A DNA stretch of 64,000 bases from Omphiscola glabra (taxonomy: Eukaryota; Mollusca; Gastropoda; Lymnaeidae). The translations under genes and the position numbers were made by a program. Below the pieces are notes generated by a model. That model saw only the letters and a program-made list of their open reading frames with translations. It searched no databases and was not told where the DNA came from. The stretch lies in the NCBI GenBank assembly GCA_964017045.1, contig OZ024808.1:6632784-6696783 (forward strand), read 5' to 3'. This document shows positions 58,301-64,000 of the stretch, in pieces. Each line of letters opens with the position of its first letter. The stretch's first letter is position 1.

Positions 58301-61300
58301 ATCCAGGGCTGTTGGAGAGTCCTACGTGAGGAAAATGTATGGCTCAGCAGGTGGAGCTGGTAGCGAATGTACTAGCCGGGGTCATAAGAGAGTACTCTCT
58401 GACACCCCCGCCCCCCACCAGAATATACGTGTTAGTTCATGCACCATTTGGGGGAGAAAAAAAAAAGAAGCCTGGAACAATCTGAAATAATTTGTTAAAT
58501 GGCTAAATTATTTTATTCCCCAGGACGGAACATGGCTTTGAAAGCCAATATCTCTGCGTCGTCCACTGCTCCAGGGCGGCCATTTTCCCTTGCTGTTGAC
58601 GGCAATACATCTACAGAAGCATCAAAATGCGGCTCGACAAACCCGGAAATGAACCCGTGGCTTCAAATAGCTCTAGACCACAATGTCGATGTCATTCTCG
58701 TGAAAATTTACAGTGTCGCCGGTAAGTCATAAGTCAGATTAAAGAGTGTGCATGTTGTTGTTTTTTTGTATATTGTACTCCATATTTTTTTTTAAGTTTG
58801 CCCCGTAGAGAAGTTTTTATTTGGTTAAATTTCCAGTTATTCCACAAGGAAGATGATCATTAATGGTTTCATCTGCAAGGTCCATCTAATGGAAACTTTT
58901 AACAACGGCCTACCTTAATTGTACCACCTTATCTCTCCTGGCTGTCACGTCATGCGTATGTCATGTTGAATGTTTTATTTCAGCTCGCTCTTCTTAAATG
59001 ACAATTGTTATCTGGAAAGAGAACTTAGAGACTGATAGAAAGTTTGTTCCTAATAATGACAATTGTTGTCTGGAAAGAGAACTTAGAGACTGATAGAAAG
59101 TTTGTTCCTAATAATGACAATTGTTGTCTGGAAAGAGAACTTAGAGACTGATAGAAAGTTTGTTCCTAATAATGACAATTGTTGTCTGGAAAGAGAACTT
59201 AGAGACTGATAGAAAGTTTGTTCCTAATAATGACAATTGTTGTCTGGAAAGAGAACTTAGAGACTGATAGAAAGTTTGTTCCTAATAATGGCAATTGTTG
59301 TCTGGAAAGGGAACTTAGAGACTGATAGAAAGTTTGTTCCTAATAATGACAATTGTTATCTGGAAAGAGAACTTAGAGACTGACAGAAAGTTTGTTCCTA
59401 ATAATGACAATTGTTATCTGGAAAGAGAACTTAGAGACTGATAGAAAGTTTGTTCCTAATAATGACAATTAATTGTTATCTGGAAAGAGAACTTAGAGAC
59501 TGATAGAAAATTTGTTCCTAATAATGACAATTGTTATCTGGAAAGAGAACTTAGAGACTGATAGAAAGTTTGTTCCTAATAATGACAATTGTTATCTGGA
59601 AAGAGAACTTAGAGACTGATAGAAAGTTTGTTCCTAATAATGACAATTGTTATCTGGAAAGAGAACTTAGAGACTGATAGAAAGTTTGTTCCTAATAATC
59701 ACAATTAATTGTTATCTGGAAAGAGAACTTAGAGACTGATAGAAAGTTTGTTCCTAATAATGACAATTGTTATCTGGAAAGAGAACTTAGAGACTGATAG
59801 AAAGTTTGTTCCTAATAATGACAATTAATTGTTATCTGGAAAGAGAACTTAGAGACTGATAGAAAGTTTGTTCCTAATAATGACAATTAATTGTTATCTG
59901 GAAAGAGAACTTAGAGACTGATAGAAAGTTTGTTCCTAATAATGACAATTGATGATTTATTGAAGACGTAAAATGTGTGTCATGATTAATTTCTCCGATC
60001 AAGTGGTCTGTCAGAATGGGATCATAAGACTGACTGTGGTCTGTCAGAATGGGATCATAAGACTGACAGTGGTCTGTCAGGATGGGATCATAAGACTGAC
60101 TGTGGTCTGTCAGGATGGGATCATAAGACTGACAGTGGTCTGTCAGGATGGGATCATAAGACTGACAGTGGTCTGTCAGAATGGGATCATAAGACTGACA
60201 GTGGTCTGTCAGGATGGGATCATAAGACTGACAGTGGTCTGTCAGGATGGGATCATAAGACTGACAGTGGTCTGTCAGGATGGGATCATAAGACTGACAG
60301 TGGTCTGTCAGGATGGGATCATAAGACTGACAGTGGTCTGTCAGGATGGGATCATAAGACTGACAGTGGTCTGTCAGGATGGGATCATAAGACTGACTGT
60401 GGTCTGTCAGAATGGGATCATAAGACTGACAGTAGTCTGTCAGGATGGGATCATAAGACTGACAGTGGTCTGTCAGGATGGGATCATAAGACTGACAGTG
60501 GTCTGTCAGGATGGGATCATAAGACTGACAGTGGTCTGTCAGGATGGGATCATAAGACTGACAGTGGTCTTTCAGGATGGGATCATAAGACTGACAGTGG
60601 TCTGTCAGGATGGGATCATAAGACTGACAGTGGTCTTTCAGGATGGGATCATAAGACTGACAGTGGTCTGTCAGGATGGGATCATAAGACTGACAGTTTA
60701 ACTGAGCAGCTTCGTTATCGCGTGTACTGACTGAACGTAGTGACCCCTGGACCCCCCCCCCCCATTGACCTGACTGTCTTGTGCTGTCTGACTGGACCTG
60801 TTGTCTACGCTGAGACGTGTCAATAATATTGGTTGGCCAACTGGCGTGAGTGGCCATGGGATACGGTATGTAAAAACGATGTAGAATAGAACACAGTCTT
60901 AATCATTCATATATTATTATACCATTACAAGCCTTCCATCTTCTCTATGGTAAGCCAGGGAGTTGCTAGCGCGATTATACACTACGCACTGAATGCAGGA
61001 ACCATCGTAATTCTAAGCCTTTACAAACTTAATCCCCAGGCTTCTGTCAAGGTTTCGGGGCCAAAGTGTCGAGACTGAACTATGCTGTGGTCTTTAGTTG
61101 TGTTTGTGGCGGTCAGGATTTGTGTGCTGTTGCCGTGGGTCGTGTACTGCGGTCAAGAATGGTGTACTGTGGTCAAGAATGGTGTACTGTGGTCAAGAAT
61201 GGTGTACTGTGGTCAAGAATGGTGTACTGTGGTCAAGAATGGTGTACTGTGGTCAAGAATGGTGTACTGTGGTCAAGAATGGTGTACTGCGGTCAAGAAT

Positions 61301-64000
61301 GGTGTACTGTGGTCAAGAATGGTGTACTGCGGTCAAGAATGGTGTACTGTGGTCAAGAATGGTGTACTGTGGTCAATAATGGTGTACTGTGGTCAAGAAT
61401 GGTGTACTGTGGTCAAGAATGGTGTACTGTGGTCAAGAATGGTGTACTGTGGTCAAGAATGGTGTACTGTGGTCAAGAATGGTGTACTGTGGTCAAGAAT
61501 GGTGTACTGTGGTCAAGAATGGTGTACTGTGGTCAAGAATGGTGTACTGTGGTCAAGAATGGTGTACTGTGGTCAAGAATGGTTTACTGTGGTCAAGAAT
61601 GGTGTACTGTGGTCAAGAATGGTGTACTGTGGTCAAGAATGGTGTACTGTGGTCAAGAATTGTGTGCTGTGGCCAAGAACTGTGTACTGTGGTCAAGAAT
61701 TGTGTACTGTGGTCAAGAATTGTGGAATGTGGTCGTGGTATGTGTACTGTAATCATGAAATGTGTACTGTGGCCATGAAATGTGTACTGTGGTCATGAAT
61801 AGTGTACAACGATCAAGAATTGTGTACTGCGGTCAAGATTTGTGCACTGTTGTAAATAATTGTGTACTGTGTTCGTGGGATGTATTCTGTGGTCGTGGGT
61901 TCTGTAATGTGGTTGAGGTGTGTTGTGGTCTTGAGTTGTTTGCTGTGGTCTTGACTTGTGTGTTGTGGTCTTGACTTGTGTGTTGTGGTCTTGAGTTGTG
62001 TGTTGTGGTCTTGAGGTGTGTGTTGTGGTCTTGAGTTGTGTGTTGTGGTCTTGACTTGTGTGTTGTGGTCTTGACTTGTTTGCTGTGGTCTTGAGTTGTG
62101 TGTTGTGGTCTTGAGTTGTTTGCTGTGGTCTTGACTTGTGTGTTGTGGGCTTGACTTGTTTGCTGTGGTCTTGACTTGTGTGTTGTGGTCTTGAGTTGTT
62201 TGCTGTGGTCTTGACTTGTGTGTTGTGGTCTTGAGTTGTTTGCTGTGGTCTTGAGTTGTTTGCTGTGGTCTTGACTTGTGTGTTGTGGTCTTGACTTGTG
62301 TGTTGTGGTCTTGAGTTGTGTGTTGTGGTCTTGAGTTGTTTGTTGTGGTCTTGAGTTGTGTTGTGGTCTTGAGTTGTTTGCTGTGGTCTTGGGTTGTGTG
62401 TTGTGGTCTTGAGTTGTTTGTTGTGGTCCTGAGTTGTTTGTTGTGATCGTGGTTTGTGTGTTTCAGTGTCTACCTGCAGTTGGCCTCGGATATTTTAGGG
62501 GCTTAAAGGTGTGATTTGGACTTTTTTTGCTCTCTACAATCTCCTGAGGGTTATCCATCCATGTGTTGGCCCAATCTCCTGAGGTTGTCACACCATGGGT
62601 TGGCCAAATCTCCTGAGGTTGTCACACCATGGGTTGGCTCAATCTCCTGAGGTTGTCACACCATGGGTTGGCTCAATCTCCTGAGGTTGTCACACCATGG
62701 GTTGGCTCAATCTCCTGAGGTTGTCACACCATGGGTTGGCCCAATCTCCTGAGGTTGTCACACCATGGGTTGGCCCAACCTCCTGAGGTTGTCATACCAT
62801 GGGTTGGCTCAACTTGCTCAGGTTGTCTATCCATGGGTTTATTCAATCTACTGTAAATGTCTCAACACGTTCTTGCTCAATCATAAATGGGTTTGTTTCC
62901 CTTTCGTGTGCCCTGTCCTGGTGCTAACTCACTTGACCACACAGCCATATGTGTCGGTGTACTGGTGCTAACTCACTTGACCACATGACCATCTAGATAT
63001 AAATTAGCTTTCTATGTTTCAGAGCACAACATATTCTGACCATGCGATTGGTACTCAGAGAAAAACGTGTCTACTGTCAGAGAGCCTCATATATTATTGT
63101 AATTTTATTGTCAGTAAGCATCTTATATCATGTTTATTTTACTGTCCGCTAGCCTCTCATTTCATGATAATTTTAATCTCAGCCAGCCTCTTATATCATG
63201 GTAATATTATTGTCAGCGAGGCTGTCATATCATGGTAATTTTACTAAAAATTTAAAATGTCTTATTTCCTAGCATCTGGGGCGGAAAGTATAAAGGGCTT
63301 CAAGCTGACTGGAAGCGCTCCGGGCAATTTCTTTTTTGTCGAAAACAGCACTGGACCTCAGGACATCTTCAAAATAGACTTCCCCAGCACTATGGTTTTC
63401 TCAACCTTCCACCTTACCTTGCCGACGACTACGCCACGAGCTCTTTCAGTTTGTGAAATCGAGATCTTCGCTGGTAACTAGACTCAGCGTGCCAATAGTG
63501 GTCTGTTTTGAAACGTTGGCTCAATCATATATTAGTTTGTTTTGTTGTTTTTTGATGGAAAGAAATTTCGTCTAAAGAAAATTGATCGGCGGAAATTTGA
63601 TCGAACGGAAATTTGGTCGAATCTTTTTTTTTTAGTTCACACGTTAAAATTTTGCGTCAAATTTCTTTTTGAACGCATTATTTTTGGTTTACTGCAAAGT
63701 ATACCACCCACAGACTCAAACTCCTGTGGTTGTCACACCATGGGTTGGCCCAATCTCCTGAGGGTTGTCACACCATGGGTTGGCCCAATCTCCTGAGGAT
63801 TGTCACACCATGGGTTGGCCCAATCTCCTGTTCGATCAAATTTCCGTCGATCAATTTTCCGTCGACGAAATTTCTTTCCATCAAATTTCCGGTAACCGTT
63901 GTTTTCAGAATGCAAATACGGAACGTGGGGCCTTTTATGCGATAAAACCTGTGGTCAGAATTGCGGGACCGGCAACTGCAGCGAGCTGTCTGGAACATGT
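46661..64000 (+). CDS. EGF / lectin-like modular secreted or membrane protein (partial; continues past right edge)
   Basis: Seven exons on the plus strand, joined only by phase-1 introns: signal peptide, laminin-type EGF, galactose-binding-like module 1 (two exons), module 2 (two exons), then the start of a second EGF-like module. All seven exons chain in one frame, giving about 280 residues so far. Family knowledge: combinations of CxxGWFG-type EGF modules with fucolectin/F5-8C-like modules are typical of gastropod extracellular recognition proteins and receptor ectodomains. A transmembrane segment or catalytic tail, if any, would be beyond the window. Ligand and function are unknown; glycan binding is an inference from the fold. 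Introns contain 17 kb of mostly repetitive DNA and several transposon relics. Confidence 0.8.
46750..48604 (+). repeat. 18-bp minisatellite, about 103 copies
   Basis: Unit ATCAAATATCACATTGTT with CACAT variants. Rare variants recur at fixed distance (ATGCCACATTG at 47436 and 48084, 648 bp apart). Gives a 537-codon open frame on the minus strand and several on the plus. Confidence 0.96.
48951..49067 (+). repeat. Degenerate interstitial TTAGGG-like repeat
   Basis: GTTAGGGTTAGGGTTCGG followed by GGTAAGG and GGTATGG variants. Confidence 0.85.
49500..50130 (+). repeat. 31-bp minisatellite, about 20 copies
   Basis: Unit GGTGCCATCATTTCATCTAT then CTTGGTATATT; two variants (ATCTATC / ATCTAAC). Confidence 0.95.
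50319..50486 (+). mobile_element. hAT-type MITE, CAGTGGCGTAGC family
   Basis: 168-bp copy in the same orientation as the first; flanks TTATAGAC and TTTTAGAC (7 of 8). It sits 158 bp upstream of the first EGF exon. Confidence 0.75.
50645..50782 (+). CDS. EGF/lectin gene exon 2: laminin-type EGF module
   Basis: Acceptor TGTCACAG, donor GTAAGC, 138 nt, phase 1 to 1. Reads [17 protein letters not shown], then [13 protein letters not shown], ending LGCQR. Eight cysteines with the GWFG and CHC hallmarks of molluscan laminin-type EGF modules. A 1.1-kb CT-rich tract begins about ten bases after the donor. Confidence 0.85.
50793..51930 (+). repeat. 1.1-kb polypyrimidine (CT) tract
   Basis: Almost uninterrupted C/T on the plus strand, including a regular sub-array CTCTCTCCTCCTATCTCCCT with CCAC at 51350-51900. 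Starts about 10 bp after the splice donor of the EGF exon. Confidence 0.95.
51931..52717. other. AT-rich intron with (AT)n and GGGCCCTGCAG repeats
   Basis: (TA)n at 52259-52310; four to five diverged GGTCATTTGGGCCCTGCAG units at 52490-52590. Confidence 0.7.
52718..53390 (+). repeat. CATCAACCCC low-complexity array
   Basis: Six- to fifteen-base units of CATCAACCC/CATCAACCT. Confidence 0.9.
53643..53780 (+). CDS. EGF/lectin gene exon 3: first half of module 1
   Basis: Acceptor CTTCCAG, donor GTAAGT, 138 nt, phase 1 to 1. Joined to exon 2 it reads [18 protein letters not shown], then [18 protein letters not shown] and [10 protein letters not shown]. The pattern L-T/S-D-x-N-x-S-T-C followed by an aromatic and hydrophobic strand is the usual start of the split galactose-binding-like module that follows such EGFs. 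Confidence 0.75.
53781..55278. other. Intron between halves of module 1
   Basis: Contains three copies of a 40-bp CTTGTCCCGCTATTACATTT unit near 54090-54190, the diverged MITE at 54673-54928 and a C run at 55018-55037. No further exon recognised. Confidence 0.55.
54673..54928 (+). mobile_element. Diverged CAGTGGCGTAGC-like MITE
   Basis: Starts CAGAGGTGTAGCGTAGGGGG and ends CTAGCTACGCCAG, with an internal tandem duplication of a GCGAATCTTGTCCCC segment. No clear target duplication. Confidence 0.5.
55279..55461 (+). CDS. EGF/lectin gene exon 4: second half of module 1
   Basis: Acceptor TTGATTAG, donor GTAAGT, 183 nt, phase 1 to 1, no stop. Reads [20 protein letters not shown] and ends [13 protein letters not shown]. 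The closing EFCDVFTSG occupies the place of the LCEVEVYG-type strand that ends F5/8C-like modules. Weak similarity; the call leans on phase, open frame and position. Confidence 0.65.
55541..55722 (+). mobile_element. LINE 3' UTR fragment, same family
   Basis: Shares ATGGCTTGACATG, GCTAATATTTTTAT and GCGGTGAGCC with the element at 23880-24255 and ends in an (AAT)n tail. Confidence 0.65.
56041..56250 (+). repeat. 15/30-bp minisatellite (GAATGACATTNTGAATGAC)
   Basis: Alternating ATTTTGAATGAC and ATTGTGAATGAC units; two more copies occur alone at 56868-56900. Confidence 0.9.
56251..57490. other. Intron, unique AT-rich DNA
   Basis: Nothing recognised besides repeats of GTACAGTGTATCGTCTTTTAG type at 57100-57220. 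Confidence 0.55.
57505..57925 (+). repeat. 84-bp tandem repeat, five copies, open on both strands
   Basis: Each unit encodes a 28-residue period on the plus strand ([20 protein letters not shown] then IGLICLS). The complementary strand is also open (57626-57949). Located in an intron next to LINE relics; no splice context makes it an exon. Confidence 0.9.
57960..58420 (+). mobile_element. LINE relics: (CAAT)n-tailed end and decayed ORF2 C-terminus
   Basis: 57960-58070 ends GCGCTATATAAG then (CAAT)4, a retroposon tail. 58090-58300 in one frame reads [20 protein letters not shown] and, after a stop, [14 protein letters not shown]. This matches the end region of LINE polymerases (an LRTGH...ETVEHLLLECP pattern). 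Broken by at least one stop. Confidence 0.55.
58524..58721 (+). CDS. EGF/lectin gene exon 5: first half of module 2 (fucolectin-like)
   Basis: Acceptor TTCCCCAG, donor GTAAGT, 198 nt, phase 1 to 1. Reads [38 protein letters not shown], then [18 protein letters not shown]. This follows the fucolectin/F5-8C pattern closely: N-x-A-L opening, AVDGN, and NPWLQIAL. The most recognisable lectin segment in the window. Confidence 0.85.
58995..59950 (+). repeat. 58-bp minisatellite, about 16 copies
   Basis: Unit contains ATGACAATTGTTATCTGGAA and CTTAGAGACTGATAGAAAGT. Some copies duplicate AATT (ACAATTAATTGTTATC). A TTGTTGTC subtype predominates at the left, TTGTTATC at the right. Confidence 0.96.
60003..60698 (+). 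repeat. 33-bp minisatellite, 21 copies
   Basis: Unit AGTGGTCTGTCAGGATGGGA then TCATAAGACTGAC; period divisible by three gives open frames of 242 and 327 codons on opposite strands. Confidence 0.96.
60699..61135. other. Intron, unique DNA
   Basis: A CCCCAG acceptor-like site at 61040 precedes a Cys-containing open frame that runs into the next minisatellite; not accepted as an exon. Confidence 0.5.
61136..61800 (+). repeat. 20-bp minisatellite, about 32 copies
   Basis: Unit TGGTCAAGAATGGTGTACTG, nearly perfect in the centre; open in all plus-strand frames. Confidence 0.97.
61905..62450 (+). repeat. 20-bp minisatellite, about 27 copies
   Basis: Unit TGTTGTGGTCTTGACTTGTG, with GAGTTGTTTGC variants; related in unit length and core (TGTGGTC) to the preceding array. 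Confidence 0.95.
62560..62850 (+). repeat. 34-bp minisatellite, about nine copies
   Basis: Unit AATCTCCTGAGGTTGTCACA then CCATGGGTTGGCTC. The same unit recurs at 63725-63830 within the fold-back element. Confidence 0.95.
63085..63240 (+). repeat. About 42-bp diverged repeat, four copies
   Basis: Unit built on AGCCTCTTATATCATGGTAA and TTTTATTGTC; ends 30 bp before the acceptor of exon 6. Confidence 0.75.
63273..63473 (+). CDS. EGF/lectin gene exon 6: second half of module 2
   Basis: Acceptor TTCCTAG, donor GTAACT, 201 nt, phase 1 to 1. Reads [20 protein letters not shown], then [18 protein letters not shown], ending [12 protein letters not shown]. The CEIEIFAG end is the classical last strand of an F5/8C or fucolectin module. 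The frame runs into a TAG six bases after the donor, so termination here is possible if the site is skipped. Confidence 0.78.
63552..63897 (+). mobile_element. Second fold-back element copy, core replaced by minisatellite
   Basis: Same arms as 44196-44493; flanked by GTTGTTTT at 63544-63551 and 63898-63905. The centre holds about three copies of the 34-bp CACACCATGGGTTGG unit found as an array at 62560-62850. It ends three bases before the acceptor AG of the second EGF exon. Confidence 0.7.
63909..64000 (+). CDS. EGF/lectin gene exon 7: start of second EGF-like module (cut by window edge)
   Basis: Acceptor GTTTTCAG, entry in phase 1. Reads [19 protein letters not shown] then [12 protein letters not shown] to the edge of the window. 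Cysteine spacing (C-x3-GTWG-x2-C-x3-C) is that of multiple-EGF/scavenger-type repeats. A MITE lies immediately upstream and overlaps the acceptor region. Confidence 0.8.

Noticed and set aside
59874..60857. 327-codon minus-strand frame rich in [11 protein letters not shown]
   Set aside because: 33-bp tandem repeat; the opposite strand is open for 242 codons too. No independent coding signal.
61066..61798. Overlapping 228- and 238-codon plus-strand frames with many Cys and Trp
   Set aside because: 20-bp repeat open in all three frames. The CCCCAG site at 61040 followed by GFCQGFGAK was considered as an EGF start, but module 2 exons join directly across it and the frame enters the array without a credible donor.

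Overview
The window is nuclear DNA from an animal. Genes are split by introns with GT-AG boundaries, polyadenylation signals are present, and short non-autonomous transposons and very many minisatellites lie between and inside genes. The protein families fit a mollusc, most likely a gastropod: a whirlin (WHRN/dyschronic) orthologue, a secreted single-Kunitz protein, and a secreted or membrane protein alternating laminin-type EGF modules with lectin-like galactose-binding modules. The taxon is inferred; no database search was possible.

Layout. (1) Positions 1296-20076, minus strand: most of a whirlin gene. Exon by exon I read a harmonin-N-like domain (HN1), a basic/Ser-rich linker, PDZ1, PDZ2, a second HN domain (HN2) and a long disordered region. 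The third PDZ domain and the stop codon must lie left of position 1. Nearly all exon junctions agree in phase; the one exception (HN1 to linker) is reported. (2) Positions 20077-27790: intergenic, holding large minisatellites, a LINE 3' end and a pogo-like element. (3) Positions 27800-28959, plus strand: a complete two-exon gene for a 78-residue secreted Kunitz protein, with TATA box and poly(A) signal. A second Kunitz exon with its own poly(A) signal lies at 34501-34779 and looks like a diverged, possibly broken duplicate. (4) Positions 35000-46660: almost all minisatellite, plus several MITEs and a possible relic of a lectin-like exon. (5) Positions 46661-64000 and beyond, plus strand: signal peptide exon, EGF exon, two galactose-binding-like modules each split over two exons, then the start of another EGF. 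Every intron is phase 1. The gene runs off the right edge.

The most striking property is repeat density. By hand tally more than 50 different tandem arrays (unit about 9-84 bp) cover roughly 27 kb, about 40% of the window. They sit inside introns, sometimes within 15 bp of a splice site, and one is built from the exon end and splice donor of the whirlin PDZ1 exon. One 18-bp minisatellite family has a unit matching the terminal inverted repeat of a CAGTGGCGTAGC-type MITE also present in several copies, suggesting that transposon ends seed arrays. Most long open frames in the window are by-products of such arrays and are not genes.
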